Origin: Thermoguttaceae bacterium
Lineage (GTDB): Bacteria; Planctomycetota; Planctomycetia; Pirellulales; Thermoguttaceae
Direction of reading: 5' to 3'
Assembly: GCA_025062105.1 (NCBI GenBank)
Contig: JANXAQ010000191.1
Coordinates: 1-33,459, forward strand
DNA length: 33,459 bases
Of the stretch, positions 8,947 through 16,405 are shown one piece after another; the first letter of the stretch is position 1; each line of letters starts with the position of its first letter. The notes below the pieces were generated by a model that saw only the letters and a program-made list of their open reading frames with translations, had not been told where the DNA came from and ran no database searches. The position numbers were made by a program, and so were the translations under genes.

Positions 8947-8961
8947 CCAAGGCCGATATAG
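8929..8961 (+). repeat. Direct repeat at the gene end
   Basis: CCAAGGCCGATAT occurs twice about 19 bp apart across the stop codon of the secretin-like gene, as if the last codons had been copied into the 3-prime untranslated region. Minor. Confidence 0.5.
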
Positions 8962-9139
8962 TCGCTGTTGCCCGGCCGGAACTTGTCCAGAAGTTTTCGA
9001 CAACGCATGTTCCGCTCCCCCCAAGCAGGTGTTCCTTGGAATTCCCCAAAAGTTTGTCCACCCTATTAGATCCACTTTGGTGGAGTTGGAACCTCTGCAG
9101 AATGCAAAGATTGGCTCCCCTCTCATCTGACACAATGTG

Positions 9140-9315
9140 GGAACCTCTGCAAAATCCTGAACATGTAGTGAGCTTTATGGACTTTTGATTCTATAGCCGT
9201 TCGGTTCTTCTATCCGAACACCTACTATCTATTGGGTGCAGCTCTATATGTTGTGTTAGAGGAAGGACATCCAAAATGGTATAAAAATATCCTCCTTGAA
9301 TTATACAGAGGTTCC
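9140..9315 (+). mobile_element. Family-A MITE, copy 3 (TSD TGTG)
   Basis: A 176-bp element begins GGAACCTCTGCAAAATCC and ends ACAGAGGTTCC. Exact 4-bp duplications TGTG lie at 9136-9139 and 9316-9319. It is shorter than the other A copies because of a gap in the central part. Confidence 0.86.
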
Positions 9316-9451
9316 TGTGCAAGGTTCCTCCCACTGCTAGGGCAGTACGGATAGTAGCTGTTTGGGCCCCCGAATACTTATTGGATCAAAGGGGCACTAT
9401 TTTCCATATATGTTCTGGATTTTGGCAGGGTTTGCTTCATTTTCGTTCCAA

Positions 9452-9596
9452 CTCGACTTTTGCCATTTTTTCTACCTGTTTTGCATCCAGGACTTCGGGC
9501 GAACCCCCCTTTGGGCACGCAAATTCCTAAAGCCAAGAATTCCGGAAAGTTCGCGTTTTCCCATTTTCGGCAAGTGGCAGAAATGGCAAAAGGCGA
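9452..9596 (+). mobile_element. Family-B element, diverged
   Basis: The left end CTCGACTTTTGCCATTTT is intact, while the right end reads AAATGGCAAAAGGCGA. The interior is diverged and carries extra GC. It is recognisable mainly by its termini and length of about 145 bp. Confidence 0.6.
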
Positions 9597-10168
9597 TCTC
9601 CAGAACTGTCCGACAATTTACCCTGCGGCACAGGGGGAATCGACATTTTCGCTCCCCAGTGGGTAAATGAACTAGAGGCCAGTTTTCGCCGCTAGAACAG
9701 GTCAGGCTGATTTTTTTGTGCTCAGGGCAGAATTTTAAAAGAAGGACAATCCCAGTCCTATCGAACTGTCCTTCCTTTGCCAGGGGCAAAAACAAGGCCT
9801 TCCCTAATTGGAGATTTCAGGGCTAGGATTCTTTCCGAGGGCTTAGGGGGGTACCCCCGGATCCACTCAGGTGGATGTGTGGAAAGCTGGCTTTGCTGGG
9901 TAAGAGTCGCATTTTGGTTGATGTTCTATCTTGCCCAAGTTATCCCTGCAGCTGCATTTGCCAGGAGAAGATCGCTTTCTTCCCTCGACGGAAGAGGTTA
10001 CAATAATTTCTTTCGGTTTCGCTGAGGCGGTTACCGAAAAGCAAAGTGGGATTGTGTGGGTGGAACATGGAATATCTGCCTGTTAGGGTGCCAGCCTCTG
10101 GCTGAACGGTTGCAAAGCTTGCTGTTTGGCGTTGCAAATAGCCTGCTTTGTTCGAGGAAGGAGGCGGT
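9597..10168. other. Intergenic, one short dispersed repeat
   Basis: I see no gene here. A segment near 9704-9732 (AGGCTGATTTTTTTGTGCTC) recurs near 20706-20732, so it is a dispersed short repeat of unknown extent. The promoter for the downstream phosphoesterase probably lies in this stretch. Confidence 0.4.
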
Positions 10169-10204
10169 ATGGGGCAGGTAGGCTGGAACGGGATCTGGCT
10201 ATAG
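10169..10204 (+). CDS. Short leader ORF (11 codons) coupled to the phosphoesterase gene
   Basis: ATG at 10169 follows a strong Shine-Dalgarno (AGGAAGGAGG, 10155-10164) and encodes MGQVGWNGIWL before TAG at 10202-10204. The phosphoesterase ATG at 10206 starts one base after that stop and has only a weak site of its own. This layout suggests translational coupling. It could also be chance or mark an unrecognised start in another frame. Confidence 0.4.
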   Translation: MGQVGWNGIWL

Positions 10205-10205
10205 G

Positions 10206-10937
10206 ATGGGTGTTGTGAAAAAGTGGTTTTTTGTTTCGGATTTGCATCTGTTGGCCCGTCGATCCCAGGCGGATCGGTATTGGGAACGGCTGGAACGTGC
10301 TATCTCGCAGGCAAGCCGATTTGTTCTGGGTGGGGATATTTTTGATTTCCGGTGGGCAACTACAAGGGATATCGGTTTGGCGGTGCAGGAGGCCATCGGT
10401 TGGCTAGAGCGGCTGGTGCAGCAGCATCCAGACTGCCAATTCCATCTGGTTCTGGGCAATCACGACCATCATTGGGCCTTTTTGTGTCGTTTGGATGGGT
10501 TGGCGGAAAAATATGCCAATTTCCGTTGGCATCCTTATTATCTTCGGTTAGGAGAACATATATTTCTTCATGGGGATGTGGCGGAGCGGAAGATGGGACC
10601 TGAAAAATTGGCCATTTTTCGGGTCCGCTGGCATTATCGACCCCGGCGTGGTCGGTTGATGAGTCAACTGTATGAGTTCTGGATGGCCAGCCGACTGCCC
10701 AGGGCGCTGGGACCTTTGGTGTATCCGAAATGGCGTGTAGCCCGACGCATATTAGCTTATTTACGTCGGATCGGACATGGTCCCGAACAAGGGGTGCGTC
10801 ATGTCTATTTCGGCCACATCCATCGGGGTTTTTCCGGCTATCGGTATCGGGGACTTGTTTTTCACAACACTGGACCGGCGGTCCGAGGCCACCGGTTCCG
10901 CCTGTTAGAGGTCGGGCAGGAAGAATCCCTAGACTGA
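10206..10937 (+). CDS. LpxH-like metallophosphoesterase (UDP-2,3-diacylglucosamine hydrolase family)
   Basis: A 243-residue calcineurin-type phosphoesterase. The metal-binding motifs are in order: FVSDLHL (near residue 12), GGDIFDF (near 46), LGNHDHH (near 86), HGD (near 123) and FGHIHRG (near 204). The layout and length match LpxH-type pyrophosphatases, which cleave UDP-diacylglucosamine in lipid A synthesis at the inner membrane face. Planctomycetes do carry lipid A genes. No other lipid A gene is nearby, so related UDP-sugar or nucleotide phosphoesterase activity cannot be excluded. The start at 10206 lies one base after the stop of a short leader ORF with a strong ribosome site. It is followed by a nested family-B repeat. 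Confidence 0.75.
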   Translation: MGVVKKWFFVSDLHLLARRSQADRYWERLERAISQASRFVLGGDIFDFRWATTRDIGLAVQEAIGWLERLVQQHPDCQFHLVLGNHDHHWAFLCRLDGLAEKYANFRWHPYYLRLGEHIFLHGDVAERKMGPEKLAIFRVRWHYRPRRGRLMSQLYEFWMASRLPRALGPLVYPKWRVARRILAYLRRIGHGPEQGVRHVYFGHIHRGFSGYRYRGLVFHNTGPAVRGHRFRLLEVGQEESLD

Positions 10938-11039
10938 ACTTTTGATCTCCAACTGCTCCCACCTCGCTCAGTAGCTTCTGTCTTTCCCGAGGCTAATGCA
11001 TCATTTGGTATTATTTATTTCAACGAAGCCTCCTACCTC

Positions 11040-11337
11040 CTCGACTTTTGCCGTTTTTTTGTGACTTCGCTTGACTTTTGCCGTTTTTTGTAACTTCTTT
11101 TATTTCAAGGACTTAGGTTTTGAGAGCTGTTTGTTCAGCAAATTCCCTAACTCCAATATTTTCGAAGGGTTAGGAGATCCAAAGGGGGTTGTAACCTGGA
11201 AAATGGCAAAAGTCGAGTTTTATTTCAAGGGGTTAGGTTTTGAGGATTCTTTGTTCAGTAATTTTCCTAACGCCAATACTCTCAAAGGGTTAGGACATCC
11301 CAAGGGGCCACCTCTCTAGAAATTAGCAAAAGTCGTG
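11040..11337 (+). mobile_element. Compound family-B element (B within B, or 120-bp duplication)
   Basis: The left terminus occurs twice (CTCGACTTTTGCCG at 11040, CTTGACTTTTGCCG at 11070). A 120-bp unit including the right terminus is repeated in register (for example TTTTATTTCAAGG at 11098 and 11218, GGGTTAGGA at 11167 and 11287). The inner span 11070-11217 is exactly the full B length of 148 bp, so insertion of one B copy into another explains the pattern. No target duplication is visible at the inner junction. Confidence 0.68.
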
Positions 11338-11491
11338 CTACCTTCAAGTCCTGCCTTTGGACCGCCTTGGGCTGTTGGAGGCATTGATGTCCAACAGCTC
11401 CCATAGTAAGCTAGAAATACCTTGCGCTGCCATAGATCCAGGAGCAAGGAGCTGGTTGGTTTTTCTTTCCATGGTTCAAGGAGTTACCCGC

Positions 11492-12514
11492 ATGAGTGGA
11501 AGAATTGGGATGAGGATTAGTCATTTTTGTATAGTATTCTTGGGAATGGCTCTTCCAATTCCGGCGGCAGAACAGCCGGGTTGGGTGGTCTTCGAAGGCC
11601 GCCAAGGACCAGGTCAAGGGAAACATATCGTCTTTGTTACCGGCGACGAAGAATATCGCAGCGAAGAATCGATGCCGCAGTTGGCCAAAATTCTAGCCAA
11701 ACATCACGGCTTCCGTTGCACGGTGCTGTTTTCGATCAATCCAAAAACCGGGGAGATCGATCCGACCACGGTGGACAACATTCCTGGCCTGGAAGCCCTC
11801 CGAACTGCTGATTTAATGGTCATGTTCCTGCGGTTTCGGGAACTTCCCGACGAGCAAATGAAAGAGATCATCGACTATACGAATTCAGGTCGGCCGATTT
11901 TAGCCCTGCGCACTTCCACGCATCCGTTCTTTTACCGTAAAAACCGCCAAAGCCCTTATGCCAAATGGAGCTGGGACAATCGAGATCCGAACTTTTTAGG
12001 CGGATATGGTCGGCAGGTGTTGGGCGAAACCTGGATCAGCCATTATGGCGTCCACAATAAAGAAAGCACCCGCGGCGTGATCCCGGAAGAAATGAAAAAT
12101 CATCCGTTGGTTCGCGGTTGTGAAGACATCTGGGGGCCCTCGGACGTCTATGGCCTAACCACACTCCATGGCGATTGCACCCCGGTGGTCCTGGGACAGG
12201 TCTTGCAGGGCATGAAACCGACCGATCCGCCCAACCCAGAGAAAAAACTCGTTCCCATTGCCTGGACGAAAACCTACAAAACCGAGACCGGCAAAGTCGC
12301 GAAAATCTTCACCACCACCATGGGCCATGCCGGCGATCTACAAAGCGAGGGATTCCGTCGGCTTTTGGTCAATGCCGTCTATTGGCTTTTAGGCATGGAA
12401 GTGCCAGAGCGGGCCAAGGTGGATTTGGTGGGCCAGTATCAACCCACCCCGATTGGCTTCGGCGGCCATAAAAAAGGCGTCAAACCTTCCGACCACCAGC
12501 TCCAGGATCCGTAG
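11492..12514 (+). CDS. Secreted ThuA-like domain protein
   Basis: A 340-residue protein. I chose ATG 11492 because AAGGAGTT (11478-11485) precedes it and a signal peptide follows (hydrophobic core ending near PIPAAEQ); longer in-frame starts back to 11357 lack a good ribosome site. The mature part has the planctomycete ThuA pattern: HIVFVTGDEEYRSEE near the start, a flavodoxin-like core, LMVMFLRFRELPDEQM, and a closing segment with TTTMGHAGDLQSEGFRRLLVNAVYWLLG. ThuA-like proteins are linked to sugar utilisation, often beside Gfo/Idh/MocA enzymes, but the biochemical activity of this branch is not settled. A possible hairpin follows downstream (12554-12602). Confidence 0.8.
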   Translation: MSGRIGMRISHFCIVFLGMALPIPAAEQPGWVVFEGRQGPGQGKHIVFVTGDEEYRSEESMPQLAKILAKHHGFRCTVLFSINPKTGEIDPTTVDNIPGLEALRTADLMVMFLRFRELPDEQMKEIIDYTNSGRPILALRTSTHPFFYRKNRQSPYAKWSWDNRDPNFLGGYGRQVLGETWISHYGVHNKESTRGVIPEEMKNHPLVRGCEDIWGPSDVYGLTTLHGDCTPVVLGQVLQGMKPTDPPNPEKKLVPIAWTKTYKTETGKVAKIFTTTMGHAGDLQSEGFRRLLVNAVYWLLGMEVPERAKVDLVGQYQPTPIGFGGHKKGVKPSDHQLQDP

Positions 12515-12553
12515 CTTCTGGCTGAGCGAAGCATAGCCCAAAATGTTTCGTAC

Positions 12554-12602
12554 CATCTTCGCCGGGTGAAGAAACCCTGCTGGGGCTTAGTCTGCGAAGA
12601 TG
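12554..12602 (+). terminator. Possible hairpin after the ThuA-like gene
   Basis: CATCTTCGC (12554-12562) and GCGAAGATG (12594-12602) are perfect inverted arms of 9 bp with a 31-base loop. They lie 40 bp past the stop. There is no U-tract, so intrinsic termination is uncertain. Confidence 0.35.
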
Positions 12603-12743
12603 CCGGTTACGGCAGGAAAAGGCTAAATACGCACCAAATATGCGGATCATTTTCTCCTCCACCTTACAGGATCCCGCAGCGGGGGAGGGAAAATAAGGTT
12701 CCTCCATTTGGCGGAAGTGTTATCTAATTTTTCTTCCCCGGCT

Positions 12744-12773
12744 GTTGACAAGAGGGAGGCGGATGATTACACT
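12744..12773 (+). promoter_or_regulatory. Candidate promoter for the cobalamin locus
   Basis: A perfect -35 hexamer TTGACA (12744-12749) is followed after 18 bases by TACACT (12768-12773, 4 of 6 to the -10 consensus). It lies about 50 bp before the riboswitch aptamer, the expected position for its transcription start. Confidence 0.5.
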
Positions 12774-12821
12774 TTGATTAAATAATGGAAAGCATCTGAT
12801 TGTTTAGCTCTTTGGTAAGGT

Positions 12822-13012
12822 GGCGTTGGTGGTTGGCTGCTCGGCTTGGGCAGCCAACGAACAGGGAACTCCGGTGCAAATCCGGGACGGCCCCGCCGCT
12901 GTGAGCGGGCCTGGAAGAAGTGACCCAGTCTTTTGTCGGCCATTGTCGCTACGCTTGCGATGAGAAGGCCGGGTTGCTTCGACGCCCGCAAGTCAGAAGA
13001 CCTACCAACGCC
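12822..13012 (+). ncRNA. Cobalamin (B12) riboswitch aptamer
   Basis: The conserved core is directly visible: GGGAACTCCGGTGCAAATCC, then GGGACGGCCCCGCCGCTGTG at 12884-12903, and later AGTCAGAAGACCTACC at 12991-13006. The ends GGCGTTGG (12822-12829) and CCAACGCC (13005-13012) form a perfect 8-bp P1 stem. This is the class I-type cobalamin aptamer that binds adenosylcobalamin or related corrinoids and turns genes off when B12 is plentiful. It precedes the DUF1559, DUF4465/PEP-CTERM and cobO genes on the same strand, which fits control of corrinoid acquisition. Confidence 0.93.
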
Positions 13013-13036
13013 TTGGGCGTGTGTGGCTGCGAGGGT

Positions 13037-13083
13037 CAGCTCAGCACGCAAACCAAAGCTGCTAGCACCATCGCCCTGAGCTG
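13037..13083 (+). promoter_or_regulatory. Possible riboswitch expression platform hairpin
   Basis: CAGCTCAG (13037-13044) and CTGAGCTG (13076-13083) are perfect 8-bp arms just downstream of the aptamer. No U-tract follows, so control could be translational or Rho-mediated. The leader from aptamer to the likely coding start is unusually long, about 290 bases. Confidence 0.4.
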
Positions 13084-13305
13084 GAAGACGGCTCCGCGGT
13101 GCAGGTTGTAGCTAAAAGTCTGCGCTGAAAGCTTGGCCATCAGACTCCATTTATGGACATATATTCTGGGACTTTTTCCATGGGGCCAATTCTGTGCCTA
13201 ACCCCCAGCCTAGCCCCCAGCGGCGCTTTGGCAACTAGACGGTTACGGTGGTCGAGGCCGGATACCTTTGATGCCATGGCATTTCTCTGCCCCGGGAAAA
13301 CCAAA

Positions 13306-14115
13306 ATGTCCTCTCCATATGGACAAGGTTTTACCCTGATTGAGCTTCTGGTGGTCATCACCATCATCGGGATTTTGATGGCTTTGCTTTTGCCGGCGGT
13401 TCAGGCAGCCCGGGAGGCGGCCCGACGCACCGCCTGCTCCAATAATCTCCGACAGATCGGCCTAGCCTTGGAAAACTACCATAGCCAGTACATTTGTTAT
13501 CCTATTGGCGGCCTGGAGTATCGTCCCTGGGATACGCCCACCGCCAAACACCTGAAAAACTACGCCTGGTCTGCTTTTCTCTTGCCGTTTTTGGAGCAAG
13601 AGGCCCTGTATCACAGCATTGACTTTACCAAGCCATTTGACGACCCCGCCAACGCCCAAGCAGCAGCTACTATTCTGCCTGTGTATTTATGTCCAAGCAT
13701 GGGCCGATCCTCCTTGCTGCGCCAAGGCCGAGGTGCTACGGATTTTGGCGGGATCAACGGCACCCGCCGGGTGGCCAACAACAATCCAGCCAACGGTGTG
13801 ATGCTCTACGACAAATACCTTCAGGCTGCCCATATTCGGGATGGCCTTTCCAATACTCTGGCTGCGGCTGAAGCGGCCGGTTGGCCCGACGGCCAATGGA
13901 TCAACGCCCGGAATGTCTATGACGTGGCTTTTCAAATCAACTATCGTCCGCCCCCCGGACAAATGCCAGAAAACGAAATCCAAAGCCTCCATCCGGGCGG
14001 CGCCAATGGCCTAATGTGCGACGGCTCGGTCCGCTTCCTGCCTCAAAGCCTAGACATGAACATCCTCAGCGCCCTGTGCACCCGTGCGAATGGCGATATT
14101 GTCGAAGGTTTTTAA
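13306..14115 (+). CDS. DUF1559 prepilin-like protein with H-X9-DG end
   Basis: A 269-residue protein if started at ATG 13306, which leaves a short leader (MSSPYGQG) before the type IV prepilin motif FTLIELLVVI and a hydrophobic helix; 13276 and 13153 are alternative in-frame starts. After the helix come LLPAVQAAREAARRTACSNN and the NLRQIGLALENYH segment that define the planctomycete DUF1559 family. The C-terminus has HPGGANGLMCDGSVRF, the H-X9-DG signature. Such proteins are thought to be processed by a prepilin peptidase and assembled in or on the cell envelope, and planctomycetes have many copies. This one is the first gene after a cobalamin riboswitch, which ties it by position to B12 supply. 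The ribosome site is weak for every start. Confidence 0.88.
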   Translation: MSSPYGQGFTLIELLVVITIIGILMALLLPAVQAAREAARRTACSNNLRQIGLALENYHSQYICYPIGGLEYRPWDTPTAKHLKNYAWSAFLLPFLEQEALYHSIDFTKPFDDPANAQAAATILPVYLCPSMGRSSLLRQGRGATDFGGINGTRRVANNNPANGVMLYDKYLQAAHIRDGLSNTLAAAEAAGWPDGQWINARNVYDVAFQINYRPPPGQMPENEIQSLHPGGANGLMCDGSVRFLPQSLDMNILSALCTRANGDIVEGF

Positions 14116-14150
14116 TGTTCCCTCTCCCCACCGCACCAAGAGGGTTAGGC

Positions 14151-14278
14151 TGAGGGGGCCAACCACCGAGGGCAGAAGGGGGAGAGCAGAAGGCAGAAGG
14201 ACAGTTCCGCTATTCTCACGTGTTCGGCCCTCTGCCTTCGGCCTTCTGCCTTCGGTGTCAAAGGCCCCCTCACCCGGC
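14151..14278. repeat. Long imperfect inverted repeat of heptad-type sequence
   Basis: A left arm rich in GAGGGCAGAAGG units (about 14151-14200) and a right arm rich in CCTTCTGCCTTCGG units (about 14222-14278, ending GGCCCCCTC opposite GAGGGGGCC) can fold into a long hairpin. It lies between the DUF1559 and PEP-CTERM genes and may weaken read-through. Sequence to 14460 also contains common GATTCCCGCTTACGC / TTGCACAGGAATGA-type intergenic repeat pieces. Confidence 0.55.
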
Positions 14279-14513
14279 TTGGCCAGCGCCAAGCCCACCT
14301 CTCCCACGGTGGCGAGAGGCAAAAAACCAAGGAAGCCGCCCAAAAGAAGCCTGGATTCCCGCTTACGCGGCAGTCAGCAGTGGGCAGAGGCAGAATGGAT
14401 TCCTGCTTGCACAGGAATGAGGTTATATGATCTTTTGTATATTTTCCGAGAACAAAGAAAACTCCTCGCTAGATAGAAACAGTTCCCTTTGTTCTTCCTA
14501 GGAGGTGGCAGCC

Positions 14514-15488
14514 ATGAGAGGTTTGGTGAACCTGAGTATTTTGGGAGTTTGTTTTGGACTGGTGGTAAGTTTCTGTACTGGTTGGCCTAGAACCGCTCGG
14601 GCGGAGCTGATCGATTTTGAAGACCTTGCTCTGCCGCCAAACAGCCATTTCGAGGGCACAGATACAATTCCTTACGACTACACTGCCACGTTGAACCCCT
14701 GGACAAGCCGCGGCATGACCTTCCCGCTCTACTGGGCCGTGGACACCTACTATGGATGGGATTACACCTGGTGGTACGGGGTTACCTACTCGAACCATAC
14801 CTGGAGCGGCACACCGCCGGCAGGGCTCGGTGGCCAATATACGGCCTATCCGCCCGGCGGCACAGGCGGCCCGGGCGGAGCAGGCGGATCGGCCAACTAC
14901 GCCGTCTTTTTCTGCACGGCCGACTGGGACGGCCAAAACTACGGCCAAACCTATAGCTTTACGCTGGATCTGCCCCAGGGCAAACAAATCCTGGGCCTTT
15001 CGGTAGCCAATAATTGCTATGTATGGAACACCCTAAAAAACGGCGATCCGTATGGGTTTAGCCGAAAGTTCGGCTATCTGGACGCCAACGGCGACGGCGA
15101 TTACAACGATCCGGGCGATTACGCTGGCAATTATCCGGATTACTTTTTGCTCCGGATTATCGGTCTGGACGGTTCCGGGCAACCGATTGCCGCCTCTCCG
15201 GTGGATGTGTATCTAGCCGACTATCGTTTCGAGAATTCCCAGCAGGATTATATCCTGGAGTCTTGGTTGAATGTGAATCTGAGCGGTCTGGCCGGGGCGG
15301 AGAAGCTGCTGTTTCGGCTTTCATCGACGGATGTAGGCCAATATGGCATGAACACACCGGCCTATTTTTTGGTGGATAACATCCTGCTGGCGGAGATACC
15401 GGAGCCAGCTTCGGGCCTTTTGATGTTAGTGGGTGTGGTGGGGCTTTGGGTGCTTCGGCGGCGTTGGTTTTTGTTCGGTAGGGCGTAG
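14514..15488 (+). CDS. DUF4465-like surface protein with PEP-CTERM anchor
   Basis: A 324-residue protein from ATG 14514, with AGGAGG 8 bases upstream. A signal peptide spans about residues 1-30. The mature part matches my recollection of DUF4465 in order: LIDFEDLALPPNS at its start, a Trp/Tyr-rich WWYGVTYSNHT block, GGQYTAYPPGG, GSANYAVFF, DYFLLRIIG, VYLADYRF, DYILESWLNVNLSGL and LSSTDVGQYGMNTPAYFLVDN. A DANGDGDYND segment may bind calcium. The C-terminus is a PEP-CTERM signal: PEPASG, a hydrophobic helix, then RRR, expected to be handled by an exosortase (none in the window). DUF4465 proteins occur in cobalamin-riboswitch loci of Bacteroidetes, where, as I recall, BtuH-type members bind B12. 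I infer a B12-binding surface protein. Confidence 0.8.
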   Translation: MRGLVNLSILGVCFGLVVSFCTGWPRTARAELIDFEDLALPPNSHFEGTDTIPYDYTATLNPWTSRGMTFPLYWAVDTYYGWDYTWWYGVTYSNHTWSGTPPAGLGGQYTAYPPGGTGGPGGAGGSANYAVFFCTADWDGQNYGQTYSFTLDLPQGKQILGLSVANNCYVWNTLKNGDPYGFSRKFGYLDANGDGDYNDPGDYAGNYPDYFLLRIIGLDGSGQPIAASPVDVYLADYRFENSQQDYILESWLNVNLSGLAGAEKLLFRLSSTDVGQYGMNTPAYFLVDNILLAEIPEPASGLLMLVGVVGLWVLRRRWFLFGRA

Positions 15489-15494
15489 GCTCTG

Positions 15495-15628
15495 CCTGCG
15501 CCGGAATCCGGCTGGCTTCAGGCAAGGACAGTGTGTTTGCCCTACGGGGAATCCGGCTGGGGCAGCACACCGGGCCTACGCCGGAATCCGGCAAGGGCAG
15601 TGCCCCGGCTCTACTGGAATCGGCCGGG
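15495..15628 (+). repeat. Degenerate GC-rich tandem repeat before cobO
   Basis: CCTACGCCGGAATCCGGC-like units start near 15495, 15541, 15575 and (worn) 15610, spaced 46, 34 and 35 bp. Each contains the palindrome CCGGAATCCGG or a variant. They separate the PEP-CTERM gene from cobO and could form alternative hairpins. Confidence 0.55.
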
Positions 15629-15658
15629 CTCATCGGATGGGTAGCAAGGAGTGCGGCG

Positions 15659-16174
15659 ATGGCCGGGTATGTGCATGTTTATACTGGCGACGGGAAGGGG
15701 AAAACCACGGCCGCTTTAGGTTTGGCGCTACGGGCGGCTGGGGCGGGTTGGAGGGTTTTTATCGGCCAGTTTGCCAAGGCAGCTGCCAGCAGTGAGCTTC
15801 GGGCACTGGCTCGGCTGAGCGACCTGATTACCATCTGCCAATTTGGTCGGCCCGGTTGGATTGGTCCAAAACCTAGTCCGGAGGATATGGTTGCTGCCCG
15901 AGAGGGGTTGGAGCGTTGTCGGCAGGCCATTGCCAGCGGCCAGTATCAGTTGGTGATTTTGGACGAAGTGATTTTAGGCCCGGTGCTTCGGCTGTTTTCG
16001 TTGGAGGAGCTTTTAGCCCTGATCGACGGTCGGCCAGATGGTGTGGAACTGGTGCTTACCGGCCGATACGCCCCCCCGGCCATTTTAGAACGGGCCGATG
16101 TGGTTACCGAAATGCGAGAGCTAAAGCATTACTATCGCCAGGGTGTGCTAGCCCGCACCGGCATCGAAATGTAG
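15659..16174 (+). CDS. cobO: Cob(I)yrinic acid a,c-diamide adenosyltransferase (CobA/CobO/BtuR family)
   Basis: A 171-residue protein. ATG 15659 is set by AAGGAG (15646-15651) seven bases upstream; longer in-frame extensions cross a repeat and are rejected. Residues 4-17 carry YVHVYTGDGKGKTT, the Walker A loop specific to this family. Later motifs also match: LALRAAGAGWRVFIGQF, LVILDEV, LVLTGRYAPPAILERADVVTEM and a GIEM end in place of the usual GIEF. The enzyme transfers the adenosyl group of ATP to cob(I)alamin or cobinamide in the cytoplasm, giving adenosylcobalamin for salvage or synthesis. It is the third gene after the B12 riboswitch, separated from the PEP-CTERM gene by 170 bp of repeats, so it may be co-regulated or have its own promoter. 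Confidence 0.9.
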   Translation: MAGYVHVYTGDGKGKTTAALGLALRAAGAGWRVFIGQFAKAAASSELRALARLSDLITICQFGRPGWIGPKPSPEDMVAAREGLERCRQAIASGQYQLVILDEVILGPVLRLFSLEELLALIDGRPDGVELVLTGRYAPPAILERADVVTEMRELKHYYRQGVLARTGIEM

Positions 16175-16405
16175 TCCCCCCTTTTTTTCCTAGTCTGGTT
16201 GAGCTATAAGAGAAGCTGTTCCGATGATGAAATTGTTCCTGTTGGCCAACGTGCATCTTGCACTCCGGGGCTGATAATAGAATAATATAGGAAGAGTAGC
16301 TTCTGTGCGGAGACCGGACTGGGAAAGCCCATGGAGATATTTCGGCCTGCAAAAGATCGATGCTATGAGGCTCGCTCTTTGGCTGCAGAACAGGAGGGGT
16401 GAGCG

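Noticed and set aside
14084..14476. Plus-strand frame of 130 codons after the DUF1559 gene
   Set aside because: It runs through inverted heptad repeats and intergenic repeat pieces, with no start signal.
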